64,000 bases of DNA from Ignavibacterium sp. (GCA_018335755.1 JAGXRK010000051.1:1-64000), one strand, 5' to 3'. Positions 19,093-27,819 are shown, counted from the first letter of the stretch. A program made the numbers and translations. The notes: a model not told the origin generated them from the letters alone.

Positions 19093-19122
19093 CCAATAAT
19101 CTGAGATAATAAAATTTGTTTA

Positions 19123-19647
19123 CTAAGCTTTGTTCAGCTCAACGGCAATTTCAATCTTAATTTCTTCACCTACAACAATTCCGCCGGCTTCTGTAAGAGT
19201 ATTCCACTTCAATCCGAAGTCAAATCTGTTAAGCTTTCCTGTTATTTCGAAACCGGCTACTTCAATATTACCGAAACCTTTTACCGTGCCGTTGTAAATA
19301 ACATCAAGAGTTATTTCTTTTTTTGTTCCCCGAATTGTAATATCTCCGGTAACTTTGTAATCACTATCAGATTTTTTCTCAATTGACTTAGAAACAAATG
19401 TTAATTTCGGGTAATTTTCCGCATCAAAAAAATCCGCTGATTTCAGGTGACCATCTCTTTGCTCATTTTTTGTATCTATGCTGTTAACATCGGCTTCAAA
19501 AGAAATTTTTGCATCCGAAAAATCCGGCTTATCAGATTCAATAGTTGCATCAAATTCCTTGAATTGTCCTGTTACAGTCGAAATGACAAGATGTTTTACT
19601 TTGAACTTAATTTCAGAATGTGATTTGTCAATTTTCCAGGTTGTCAT
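19123..19647 (-). CDS. yceI: YceI family protein
   Basis: A 174-residue lipocalin-like protein. The opening TTWKIDKSHSEIKFKVKHL, the SADFFDAENYPKLTF segment near residue 88 and the GDITIRGTKKEITLDV segment near 115 are the family signature. YceI relatives bind isoprenoid or amide lipids in a beta-barrel. There is no signal peptide, so this member should be cytoplasmic. A perfect palindrome 46 bases upstream of the ATG may be an operator. It does not overlap the neighbouring EamA gene, which lies 100 bases upstream. Confidence 0.93.
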   Translation of the reverse strand: MTTWKIDKSHSEIKFKVKHLVISTVTGQFKEFDATIESDKPDFSDAKISFEADVNSIDTKNEQRDGHLKSADFFDAENYPKLTFVSKSIEKKSDSDYKVTGDITIRGTKKEITLDVIYNGTVKGFGNIEVAGFEITGKLNRFDFGLKWNTLTEAGGIVVGEEIKIEIAVELNKA

Positions 19648-19692
19648 ATTTTTTTCCTTTAATTAATGATTGAATTTTGTGATACCACTATA

Positions 19693-19706
19693 TGTGTTAT
19701 AACACA
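19693..19706 (-). promoter_or_regulatory. Palindromic operator candidate upstream of yceI
   Basis: TGTGTTATAACACA is a perfect 14-base dyad centred about 52 bases before the yceI start. Its size and position suit a dimeric repressor such as a MarR-type protein. No regulator gene is adjacent, so the binding protein is unknown. Confidence 0.45.
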
Positions 19707-19747
19707 CGTTGTTAAGAAAAGTTCCATTACATCAAAAATTGATTTCG

Positions 19748-20653
19748 TTAGGATTTTGGGGGTTTTTTAAGTTTTAGCTGAACTAATAGCGCCCCAAAGG
19801 CGGCAATTAACATTCCCGAAATTTCTTTGGCAGATATTGTTTCACCAAGAAATATCCAGGCAAGAACAGCAATCTGGATAAGCATTGTTCCGTTTATAAT
19901 GCTCGATTCCATTGCAGTTAAAGTACGTAGAGTATGATTCCATATTGTAAACGCCAAAGCAGTATTAATAATAGCAAGCCAGAGCAGGTAAACAACATTG
20001 TCAAAACTTATAGATGGAAAACCCTGAATAATTATTCCTGATGTTAACAGAATAACTGATCCGATACCCATACTCACTACAGTTACAACTAAGGGATTGA
20101 TATTTCCCTTTCTGTTAACACTTCTTCCAAGAACTGCAGATGATGAATTAGCAAAAACACCGATTGTCATCACAATTAATCCAAGTGATTGATCTTCACT
20201 TAATGAAACAGGATAAAAGTAAGTTAATATTCCGATTAAAAACAGTAGTACTCCAAACCATTGAAGTTTTGAAGGAAATTCTTTTATTAAAAAGATCGCC
20301 ATTACTGCAACAATAAGTGGAGTAAAGTTCAGCCACAGACTTACTGTAACAGCCGGGAGCAGAGATAACCCTATAAATTGTGTGCCTTGTGTGAATGCAT
20401 AAAATAAAATTCCAAGCAGGATAAGTTTTGTCCAGTCTTTTTTTTCCAGGGTTTTGATTACAGCTTTGTTTTTCTGTGTGAAGATAAATGGAAACAGGCA
20501 TATAAATGCAATTGAATATCTTAATCCTGCAAAAGTTAACGGCGGAATTTCCTTTAAACCAAGCTTTATTATCACAAATGAGGTTGACCATAAAAAGGTC
20601 ACAAGCAGGGCAAGCAGAATTGCTGAAAGGTGAGGCGATAAAACTTTTTTCAT
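19748..20653 (-). CDS. EamA-family (DMT superfamily) transporter
   Basis: A 301-residue inner-membrane protein with ten predicted helices made of two EamA repeats. The first repeat has FLWSTSFVIIKLGL and PPLTFAGLRY (residues about 20-46). The second has SSSAVLGRS and a C-terminal FLGETISAKEISGMLIAAFGA-type segment near 267-287. Such proteins export or import metabolites or amino acids; the substrate cannot be read from sequence. A short basic tail ends the protein. It is divergent from carA, and the carAB leader starts only about 50 bases from its start codon. Confidence 0.9.
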   Translation of the reverse strand: MKKVLSPHLSAILLALLVTFLWSTSFVIIKLGLKEIPPLTFAGLRYSIAFICLFPFIFTQKNKAVIKTLEKKDWTKLILLGILFYAFTQGTQFIGLSLLPAVTVSLWLNFTPLIVAVMAIFLIKEFPSKLQWFGVLLFLIGILTYFYPVSLSEDQSLGLIVMTIGVFANSSSAVLGRSVNRKGNINPLVVTVVSMGIGSVILLTSGIIIQGFPSISFDNVVYLLWLAIINTALAFTIWNHTLRTLTAMESSIINGTMLIQIAVLAWIFLGETISAKEISGMLIAAFGALLVQLKLKKPPKS

Positions 20654-20670
20654 TGGAGTAAATATAAAAA

Positions 20671-20701
20671 TTGTATCTGTTAAATCACCGTTTTATATTT
20701 G
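20671..20701 (+). promoter_or_regulatory. Bacteroidota-type promoter ahead of the carAB leader
   Basis: TTG (20671-20673) and TATATTTG (20694-20701) are separated by 20 bases, matching the -33 TTG / -7 TAnnTTTG pattern of Bacteroidota sigma-A promoters. Transcription would start near 20707, about 168 bases before the carA start codon. Confidence 0.55.
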
Positions 20702-20776
20702 GCAACCAAAAACAAAGAGCATTGAACAAGACAAAAGTATTCGACGTTTTCCTTGTAAAAATAAGAGTCTATCTGC

Positions 20777-20801
20777 AATAGCCACTCAGCGAGTGGCTAT
20801 T
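20777..20801 (+). terminator. Strong intrinsic terminator in the carAB leader
   Basis: AATAGCCACTC (20777-20787) pairs perfectly with GAGTGGCTATT (20791-20801) around a three-base loop AGC and is followed by a T-rich run (TTTTTTATTTATTTTT). No plus-strand gene precedes it. It lies about 95 bases after a promoter-like site and 74 bases before carA, so it is either an attenuator or the end of a small RNA. Confidence 0.8.
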
Positions 20802-20816
20802 TTTTTATTTATTTTT

Positions 20817-20860
20817 AATCCGTGTGAATCTGTCGCGTCAGTCTGATCCGTGTTCTATTA
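20817..20860 (+). repeat. CCGTGT-rich intergenic repeat before carA
   Basis: AATCCGTGTGAATCTG and CTGATCCGTGTTCTATT form a two-part motif resembling interspersed repeats common in Bacteroidota intergenic regions. A related CCGTGT/ACACGG block lies on the other side of carA at 21955-22029. Confidence 0.45.
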
Positions 20861-20874
20861 TTTTTCAATTACTT

Positions 20875-21954
20875 ATGAAGCATAGACAAAAAAATAAAGC
20901 CAAACTAATACTCGAAGATGGAACGGAATTTTCCGGCTACAGCTTTGGTTATGAAGGCAGCACAACCGGTGAAGTTGTTTTCAACACCGGAATGGTTGGT
21001 TACCCGGAAACTTTAACTGATCCATCATATCGCGGACAAATACTCGTCTGTACATATCCGCTTATCGGCAATTATGGTGTTCCGCCAAAGGAAAGAGAAA
21101 ATGGTCTGCACAAAAATTATGAATCAGATAATATCCATATTCGTGCTTTAATAGTTTCTGATTACTCATTCGAATATTCACATTGGAATGCAGAAAGCTC
21201 GCTTGCTGACTGGCTGAAAGAAGAAAAGATTCCCGGCATTTATGGTATCGATACAAGAATGCTGACAAGAAAATTGCGGGATAAGGGAACAATGCCCGGT
21301 AAAATAGTAATTGATGAAAAATCAGATCCCGGTTTTGAAGATCCTAATCAAAATAATTTAGTTGCAGAAGTAAGTATTAAAGAACCGATTGAATACTCTG
21401 CCGGAAAGAAAAAAGTAGTTCTTGTTGACTGTGGAACAAAGAACAATATCATCCGTGCTTTTCTTGGAAGAAATATTGCGGTTATTCGCGTTCCTTACGA
21501 TTATGACTTTAATACGATTGAAGCAGATGGTATAATGTTATCAAACGGACCCGGCGATCCGAAAATGAATACGGCAACAATTGAAAATGTTAAACGTGTA
21601 ATGGAAAATAATAAGCCTATTCTCGGAATTTGTCTCGGTTCACAAATACTTGCTCTTGCTGCGGGTGCTGATACTTATAAATTAAAATATGGTCATCGCG
21701 GACATAACCAGCCATGCAATGAACTTGGAACAAAACGTTGTTACATTACTTCACAAAATCACGGTTATGCTGTTGATTCATCTACTCTGCCTGAAGACTG
21801 GCGTGAATGGTTCGTGAATGATAACGACGGAACCAATGAAGGAATAATACACATATCAAAACCGTTTTTTGCATCACAGTTTCATCCGGAAGCTTCTCCC
21901 GGTCCGGATGATTGTGAATTTATATTTGATATGTTCGTACGTGCATTGAAATAA
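20875..21954 (+). CDS. carA: Carbamoyl-phosphate synthase small subunit
   Basis: The glutaminase subunit that supplies ammonia to CarB for carbamoyl phosphate (pyrimidine and arginine synthesis). The frame is open from a GTG at 20824, but residues before the ATG at 20875 are encoded by repeat sequence, so 20875 is the likely start, giving 359 residues. The N-terminal CPSase_sm domain has LEDGTEFSGYSFG, and TGMVGYPETLTDPSY-type sequence near 45-60. The class I amidotransferase domain has the nucleophile Cys in GICLGSQ near 256, and His/Glu in FHPEASPGP near 337. It precedes carB by 78 bases filled with a repeat. Confidence 0.96.
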   Translation: MKHRQKNKAKLILEDGTEFSGYSFGYEGSTTGEVVFNTGMVGYPETLTDPSYRGQILVCTYPLIGNYGVPPKERENGLHKNYESDNIHIRALIVSDYSFEYSHWNAESSLADWLKEEKIPGIYGIDTRMLTRKLRDKGTMPGKIVIDEKSDPGFEDPNQNNLVAEVSIKEPIEYSAGKKKVVLVDCGTKNNIIRAFLGRNIAVIRVPYDYDFNTIEADGIMLSNGPGDPKMNTATIENVKRVMENNKPILGICLGSQILALAAGADTYKLKYGHRGHNQPCNELGTKRCYITSQNHGYAVDSSTLPEDWREWFVNDNDGTNEGIIHISKPFFASQFHPEASPGPDDCEFIFDMFVRALK

Positions 21955-22029
21955 CCTCTGTGGTTCTCCGTGTAAGAATTCTTTCACGAAGGTTCACGGA
22001 GAAGTCACGGAGTTACACGAAGAAAAAGA
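21955..22029 (+). repeat. CACGGAG/CTCCGTG intergenic repeat between carA and carB
   Basis: The 78-base carA-carB gap is almost wholly made of a repeat with several CTCCGTG/CACGGAG cores in both orientations (TTCTCCGTGTAA, TTCACGGAGAAG, CACGGAGTTACACG), able to fold on itself. The family is familiar from Bacteroidota intergenic DNA. Confidence 0.55.
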
Positions 22030-22032
22030 ATT

Positions 22033-25000
22033 ATGATAAAAAAAGGTAAACCAAAAAAAGTTTTAATACTCGGCAGCGGAGCGCTTCAAATCGGACAGGC
22101 TGGTGAATTTGATTATTCCGGTTCGCAGGCAATTAAAGCTCTTAAAGAAGACGGCATAACAACAGTGCTTGTTAATCCGAACATTGCTACAATTCAAACC
22201 TCTGAAAACTTTGCTGATAAAGTCTATTTCATTCCCATCAAAACATTGTTTGTGGAAAAGGTTATTGAGAAAGAACAACCAGACAGTATTCTTCTCCAGT
22301 TCGGGGGACAAACGGCACTGAACGTTGGCGTTGAACTGTACGACAGCGGCATACTTGAAAAACATAACATAAAAATTTTAGGAACTCCGGTTGATTCAAT
22401 TAAAGATACGGAAGACAGATTATTGTTTTCTCAAAGAGTTGAGGAAGTCGGATTAAAAGTTGCAAAAAGCAAAACTGCAACAAATGCTGATGAAGCTGTG
22501 GGGGCGGCAGAAGAAATCGGGTTTCCTGTTATGGTAAGAATTGCTTATGCTCTCGGCGGATTAGGATCAGGAATTGTAAACACTAAAGACGAGTTATTAG
22601 AAAAAGCACGAAGAGCATTTTCTTTTACAAACCAGATCCTGATTGAAGAATCATTATACGGCTGGAAAGAGGTTGAGTACGAGATCGTCCGCGATAAGTA
22701 TAATAACTGCATTACAATCTGCGGAATGGAAAACATTGATCCGATGGGAATTCATACAGGTGACAGTGTAGTAATTGCTCCGGTTCAGACTCTTTCAGCA
22801 AAAGAAAATTTCATGCTTCGTTCAATTGGAATAAAATTAATTCGTCATCTTGGAATAATCGGCGAATGCAATATTCAATATGCACTTGATCCGAATTCAG
22901 AAGATTACCGTATTATTGAGGTGAATGCAAGATTAAGCAGAAGCTCAGCCCTTGCATCAAAAGCAACGGGCTATCCGCTTGCGTTCATTGCGACCAAGCT
23001 TGCGCTTGGATATGCACTTAATGAAGTTGTAAATGCTATTACACAGGAAACTTCCGCTAACTTTGAGCCTGCACTTGATTATGTAGCATTAAAATTTCCG
23101 CGATGGGATCTTCAGAAATTTCAGCAGGTCAGCACCTTTCTTGGTTCAGAGATGAAGTCCGTTGGTGAAGTTATGTCGCTCGGCAGAAGCTTTGAAGAAG
23201 TTCTTCAGAAAGCCATAAGAATGTTGGATGTTGGAATGCCGGGTTTCAGCGGAAGTGATTTACATTTTGAAAATCTTGACCAAGAACTATCCGAGCCTTC
23301 TGATAAAAGAATTTTCGCAATAGCAGTCGCGCTCAAAAAAGGTTACTCTGTTGATAAGGTTCACGAACTAACAAAAATCACAAAATGGTTTTTGTACAAG
23401 ATGAAGAACATTATCGAGCTTGAAAATTTTGTCCGGGGTAAAAGTCTTAATGAAATCGATTTTGATGTAATGAAGCAGTTAAAACAATCAGGCTTTTCAG
23501 ATCTTCAGATTTCAAAACTCGTTAATGATGATGAATTAAAAGTAAGAGGTCACAGAAAATCACTTGGTGTAATTCCTGTTGTTAAACAAATTGATACAAT
23601 GGCGGCAGAGTTTCCTGCCCAGACAAATTATCTTTATTTGACATATCACGGAATTGAAGATGATATTCAATGCGGTGAGAAAGATCAGATAATAGTTCTT
23701 GGCAGCGGATCATACCGCATTGGTTCATCTGTTGAGTTTGACTGGTGCTGTGTAAGTGCAGTTAATCAGCTTAACAAAAGCGGTTATAAATCTATTATGA
23801 TAAATTGCAACCCGGAAACAGTGAGCACCGATTATGATATCTGCGATAAGCTTTACTTCGAACAGTTAACTCTCGAAAGAGTTCTTGACATTTGTGATAA
23901 AGAAAATCCTGAAGGCGTGATAGTTTCAATGGGCGGACAGGTTCCGAACAATCTTTCAATGAAACTTCATAAAGCGGGAATAAAAATAATCGGAACTTCA
24001 CCTGAGCAGATTGACAATGCTGAAAGCAGGCATAAGTTTTCCCAGATACTTGATTCGATTAAGGTTGATCAGCCGGAATGGAGAGAGGTTACTACTCTTG
24101 ATGATGCAAAACAGTTTTCCAATAAAGTCGGCTATCCGGTTTTAATCCGCCCAAGTTATGTTTTAAGCGGTGCCGCAATGAGCATTGTACTTACTGAAGA
24201 TGAACTTGAATTATATCTCAAGAAAGCAACCGAGTTAAACACCGAACATCCGGTTGTGATCAGTAAATTCATAACTGATGCGCGCGAAATTGAAGTCGAT
24301 GCTGTTGCCACAGAGGGTGAATTGTTCTGTTATGCAATTGCAGAGCATGTTGAAAATGCCGGAGTTCATTCCGGCGATGCAACCATTGTTCTTCCGCCGC
24401 AAAGAACTTATCTCGAAACAATGCGGAGAGTAAAACTCATTACAAAAGAAATTGCAAAGGCGCTGCATATAACAGGTCCGTTTAACATTCAGTTTATCGC
24501 AAAGGATAATGATGTAAAAGTAATTGAATGTAATCTTCGTGCGTCAAGAAGCTTTCCGTTTGTTTCTAAAACATTAAAAATAAATTTTATAGAGATTGCA
24601 ACACGACTTATGCTTGGTGAAAAGGTTCCGCGCATTGATAAATCGTCTTTCGATCTGGATTATGTTGGAATAAAAGCATCCCAGTTTTCGTTTACAAGGT
24701 TGAAAGGGAGTGATCCGGTTACCGGAGTTGAAATGTCATCAACAGGAGAAGTTGCTTGTCTCGGCGATGATTTTAACGAAGCATTCTTAAAAAGTGCAAT
24801 TGCAACAGGATATAAAATTCCGCAAAAAGGTGTTATGCTTTCAACCGGAACTCTAAAAAACAAAGCTGAACTAATTGAAGAACTGAAAATACTTCATCAG
24901 ATGGGATTAAAATTCTATGGAACAAAAGGCACCGCAGATTTTTATAAAGAAAACGGAATTGAAGTTGGAGTGCTTTACCGTCCTTTTGATAACCAGGAAC

Positions 25001-25227
25001 CGTCGATCTTAACATATATGGGTGACGGAAAAATTGATATGGTGATAAACATCCCTAAGTCCGCAGAAAAAGTAGAACTTGACAGCGATTACATCATAAG
25101 AAGAAAAGCTGTAGATCTGAATATTACATTGCTTACTAACATTCAGATTGCAAAAAGGTTTATCCGTTCACTTGACCAATACAAGCCCGAGGAGCTGAGA
25201 ATAAAGAGCTGGGATGAGTATGATTGA
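22033..25227 (+). CDS. carB: Carbamoyl-phosphate synthase large subunit
   Basis: A 1064-residue enzyme that makes carbamoyl phosphate from bicarbonate, ATP and ammonia delivered by CarA. Two homologous ATP-grasp halves are visible: the first opens with KKVLILGSGALQIGQAGEFDYSG, quoted in part, and has GGLGSGI and EVNARLSRSSALASKATGYP-type sequence near 300. The second opens with IIVLGSGSYRIGSSVEFDW near 555 and has ECNLRASRSFPFVSK near 835. An MGS-like C-terminal domain (about 930-1064) is the usual allosteric site. Length is close to the E. coli protein (1073). Confidence 0.97.
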   Translation: MIKKGKPKKVLILGSGALQIGQAGEFDYSGSQAIKALKEDGITTVLVNPNIATIQTSENFADKVYFIPIKTLFVEKVIEKEQPDSILLQFGGQTALNVGVELYDSGILEKHNIKILGTPVDSIKDTEDRLLFSQRVEEVGLKVAKSKTATNADEAVGAAEEIGFPVMVRIAYALGGLGSGIVNTKDELLEKARRAFSFTNQILIEESLYGWKEVEYEIVRDKYNNCITICGMENIDPMGIHTGDSVVIAPVQTLSAKENFMLRSIGIKLIRHLGIIGECNIQYALDPNSEDYRIIEVNARLSRSSALASKATGYPLAFIATKLALGYALNEVVNAITQETSANFEPALDYVALKFPRWDLQKFQQVSTFLGSEMKSVGEVMSLGRSFEEVLQKAIRMLDVGMPGFSGSDLHFENLDQELSEPSDKRIFAIAVALKKGYSVDKVHELTKITKWFLYKMKNIIELENFVRGKSLNEIDFDVMKQLKQSGFSDLQISKLVNDDELKVRGHRKSLGVIPVVKQIDTMAAEFPAQTNYLYLTYHGIEDDIQCGEKDQIIVLGSGSYRIGSSVEFDWCCVSAVNQLNKSGYKSIMINCNPETVSTDYDICDKLYFEQLTLERVLDICDKENPEGVIVSMGGQVPNNLSMKLHKAGIKIIGTSPEQIDNAESRHKFSQILDSIKVDQPEWREVTTLDDAKQFSNKVGYPVLIRPSYVLSGAAMSIVLTEDELELYLKKATELNTEHPVVISKFITDAREIEVDAVATEGELFCYAIAEHVENAGVHSGDATIVLPPQRTYLETMRRVKLITKEIAKALHITGPFNIQFIAKDNDVKVIECNLRASRSFPFVSKTLKINFIEIATRLMLGEKVPRIDKSSFDLDYVGIKASQFSFTRLKGSDPVTGVEMSSTGEVACLGDDFNEAFLKSAIATGYKIPQKGVMLSTGTLKNKAELIEELKILHQMGLKFYGTKGTADFYKENGIEVGVLYRPFDNQEPSILTYMGDGKIDMVINIPKSAEKVELDSDYIIRRKAVDLNITLLTNIQIAKRFIRSLDQYKPEELRIKSWDEYD

Positions 25228-25358
25228 TTTAGAATATAAGATCTTTATTCATAAATCAACAAAAACAAACGAACTTTTATATCATATTCACATTGCCTAT
25301 CCTTGCACACTTCACTAATTTATATCACTGCTTTTCAAAATAATCTCACGGAGATAAG

Positions 25359-27791
25359 ATGAAGTATTTTACAATAATTCTTTCGTTTCTTTTCCTTTCT
25401 TCCTCCTTTGCACAATGGAGAGTTCAAAATCCGCATCCAACACCAAATACAAGTTATATCGGATCAGCTCCTTCCGCAGATAGATACATCACGGTAACCG
25501 GACAGGGTGAAGCTTTACTCACTCACGACGGTGGAGCCACCTGGGATGTTGTCCAAATTGGCGGTGACGGTATTTATAGAGCCGCATTCTTTTTAAATGA
25601 TAATCTTGGATGGGCTGTTGGTTCTTTTGTTGAACGATTACACAAAACAACAGACGGTGGTCTTACGTGGATTCATCAGCCTAATGCACCCGATACTACA
25701 AAGTATGATGTGTTTTTTATTGATGAAAACATTGGCTGGTCAATTGGTTTTAATGGATTTATTATAAAAACCACTGATGGTGGAAATAACTGGTTTTCAC
25801 AATCAAATACATCTGTTACTTCGCAAACCTTGTATTCTGTTTATGCAACTGATATCAATACTGTTTATGTTGCTGGAAATAATGATGCATTTATTAAATC
25901 AACAGATGGCGGTGCAACGTGGAATGTAATTACTGCCATATACGGAACAACAACAAACTACCGTGGAATTTACTTCCCGCCAACAGGAACCGGATTGCTT
26001 GGTTTTGCGGTGGGTCATCGCAACAGAATTGTTAAAACAACAGATGGTGGAAACACATGGTTATCTGTTTATGATGGCGGCACTACGAATCAGCTTTGGG
26101 CTATTGATTTTAATTCCACTGGTGAAATAGGACTCGCCAGTGGTGCTGCGGGAACTGTTTTAAGAACAACTGACAGCGGTAACACCTGGATACCGGTTGC
26201 CGGTTTACCAAATGTTATTTACTACTCTGTAAGGTTCGGTGCAGATAATGCTGTTTATCTTTCCGGTGGAAGCGGATACTTTTTAAAATCAACAGATGGC
26301 GGTGCAACATGGCAGGAACTCGGATACCGCTTTACTACTTCAAGAATAAGAGATATAAGTTTTGCTGATAATAATACAGGATATCTTGTAGGAACAGGTT
26401 TTATTTATAAATCAACCAACGGCGGAGATACATGGAACGAACAGACCATTCCATTTACAGATCAAATTAGTGAAGTTGTGGCAGTTACTCCGGATCTTGC
26501 AATTGCCGGATGCAATGATGGAAGCGTTCTCAGAACATCAAACGGCGGAGCAATTTGGCAGAATATTCCAACAGGTATTACAGGTACAAACTTAACTATA
26601 CTCGCAATTGATTTTGCCGATGAAAATATAGGGCTTGTTGCCGCATATAACGGCACAGTTGCAAGAACAACTGACGGTGGTGCAACATGGAATATTATTT
26701 CTACAATTATTGGTACGAGTCCCTGGGATATGCACATGGTTGATTCTCTTTACGCCTGGGTTTCCGGAACAGGTGAAAGAATTTTCAGAACTACCGATGG
26801 CGGTCTTACGTGGACCCAACAGTTAGCCATTGGCGGACTCGGTACTTATGGAATTTCTTTTATTGACAGAAACATTGGTGTTGCCGGTGGAACGGGCGGC
26901 AATACGTATTACACAACAAATGGTGGAGAAACATGGTCTCCGGCATTAACTCCTCCGGGAAACACAGTCTGGGGAATTCATATTGCCCTATCGCCTGTTT
27001 ACGGAAGCGTTGCTATGACTGCATGCGCAAGCGGATATGTATATATTTCTAAAGATGGAGGCAGAAACTGGACAGTTGAACCCCGCTTTACTATTAGTAC
27101 TATGGATGATGTGTACATGACTGACGCAGCTAACGCCTGGTTTGTGGGAAACAGCGGATTGGTTCTTAAATACACAGAGCCAGATAATATTCCGGTTGAG
27201 CTTTCTTCTTTCACTGCTTCTGTTTCAAGAAGTAATGTTACACTGCGATGGGTAACAGGAAGTGAGGTTAATAATAGCGGATTTGAGGTTGAACGAAAAA
27301 GCCCATCCCCAAACCCTTCCCTTAGGGGGGATTGGGGGGCTATTGGTTTTGTTGAGGGTAATGGAACAACCACAGAATCAACAACTTATTCTTTTGTTGA
27401 TAACAACTTAACTCCCGGTTCTTATCAATACAGAATCAAGCAGATTGATTTTGACGGAACATTCAAATTCTACAATCTGACTGAGACCATTGAAATTGGT
27501 TCGCCAAATAGTTTTGAACTTGCGCAGAATTATCCTAATCCATTTAACCCAAGCACAATAATTAATTTTACTATACCTTCCGTCATTTCGACCGAAGGGA
27601 GAAATCTTAGAGTGCTACTTAAAGTGTATGATGTGCTTGGAAATGAAGTCGCTACATTAGTTGATGAGTACAGAAATGCCGGAAGTTATAAAATAAACTT
27701 TAATGCAAATTCCTTATCAAGCGGAGTTTACTTTTACAAATTAGTTTCCGGAAATTTTGTTGAAACGAAAAAAATGATTTTATTGAGATAA
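25359..27791 (+). CDS. T9SS-secreted YCF48/BNR propeller protein with repeat-derived inserts
   Basis: An 810-residue exported protein. A signal peptide (about 1-19, ends SFAQ) is followed by about 13 Asp-box repeats of the TTDGGxTW type spread over residues 45-590, enough for two propellers. Then comes a fibronectin-like module starting PVELSSFTASV near 614 and a type A T9SS sorting domain (QNYPNPFNPSTII, final KKMILLR). GGAG precedes the ATG. Two stretches look like repeat sequence that landed in frame: SPSPNPSLRGDWGA near residues 648-661 and VISTEGRNLR near 741-750. The second falls within the sorting domain. Confidence 0.9.
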   Translation: MKYFTIILSFLFLSSSFAQWRVQNPHPTPNTSYIGSAPSADRYITVTGQGEALLTHDGGATWDVVQIGGDGIYRAAFFLNDNLGWAVGSFVERLHKTTDGGLTWIHQPNAPDTTKYDVFFIDENIGWSIGFNGFIIKTTDGGNNWFSQSNTSVTSQTLYSVYATDINTVYVAGNNDAFIKSTDGGATWNVITAIYGTTTNYRGIYFPPTGTGLLGFAVGHRNRIVKTTDGGNTWLSVYDGGTTNQLWAIDFNSTGEIGLASGAAGTVLRTTDSGNTWIPVAGLPNVIYYSVRFGADNAVYLSGGSGYFLKSTDGGATWQELGYRFTTSRIRDISFADNNTGYLVGTGFIYKSTNGGDTWNEQTIPFTDQISEVVAVTPDLAIAGCNDGSVLRTSNGGAIWQNIPTGITGTNLTILAIDFADENIGLVAAYNGTVARTTDGGATWNIISTIIGTSPWDMHMVDSLYAWVSGTGERIFRTTDGGLTWTQQLAIGGLGTYGISFIDRNIGVAGGTGGNTYYTTNGGETWSPALTPPGNTVWGIHIALSPVYGSVAMTACASGYVYISKDGGRNWTVEPRFTISTMDDVYMTDAANAWFVGNSGLVLKYTEPDNIPVELSSFTASVSRSNVTLRWVTGSEVNNSGFEVERKSPSPNPSLRGDWGAIGFVEGNGTTTESTTYSFVDNNLTPGSYQYRIKQIDFDGTFKFYNLTETIEIGSPNSFELAQNYPNPFNPSTIINFTIPSVISTEGRNLRVLLKVYDVLGNEVATLVDEYRNAGSYKINFNANSLSSGVYFYKLVSGNFVETKKMILLR
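27301..27340 (+). repeat. In-frame CCCATCCCC...TTAGGGGGG repeat inside the T9SS gene
   Basis: The stretch beginning CCCATCCCCAAACCC and continuing to TTAGGGGGGATTGGGGGGC is far more C- and G-rich than its surroundings and resembles the CCCATCCTAATCCTTCTC repeat at 62594-62625. It encodes SPSPNPSLRGDWGA between two conserved pieces of the fibronectin-like module. Confidence 0.55.
27582..27612 (+). repeat. In-frame GTCATTTCGACC...GAGAAATCT repeat inside the sorting domain
   Basis: GTCATTTCGACCGAAGG followed by GAGAAATCTTAG is a copy of the palindromic repeat family seen at 3406-3556 and 18939-19023. It encodes VISTEGRNL, between the FTIPS strand and the VLLKVYDVLGNEV strand of the T9SS domain. 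Confidence 0.7.
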
Positions 27792-27797
27792 TCATTT

Positions 27798-27819
27798 TAG
27801 GGGAAAGTAATTTCCCCTA
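27798..27819 (+). terminator. Intrinsic terminator after the T9SS propeller gene
   Basis: TAGGGGAAA (27798-27806) pairs with TTTCCCCTA (27811-27819) around GTAA, followed by CTTTATTTTTATT. It starts six bases after the gene's stop codon. Confidence 0.8.

Noticed and set aside
20824..20874. GTG-started extension of CarA
   Set aside because: The extra 17 residues are coded by repeat DNA and are absent from the family; ATG at 20875 gives the expected N-terminus.
26462..27373. Antisense open frames opposite the T9SS propeller gene
   Set aside because: They are by-products of the repeated Asp-box codons on the other strand.
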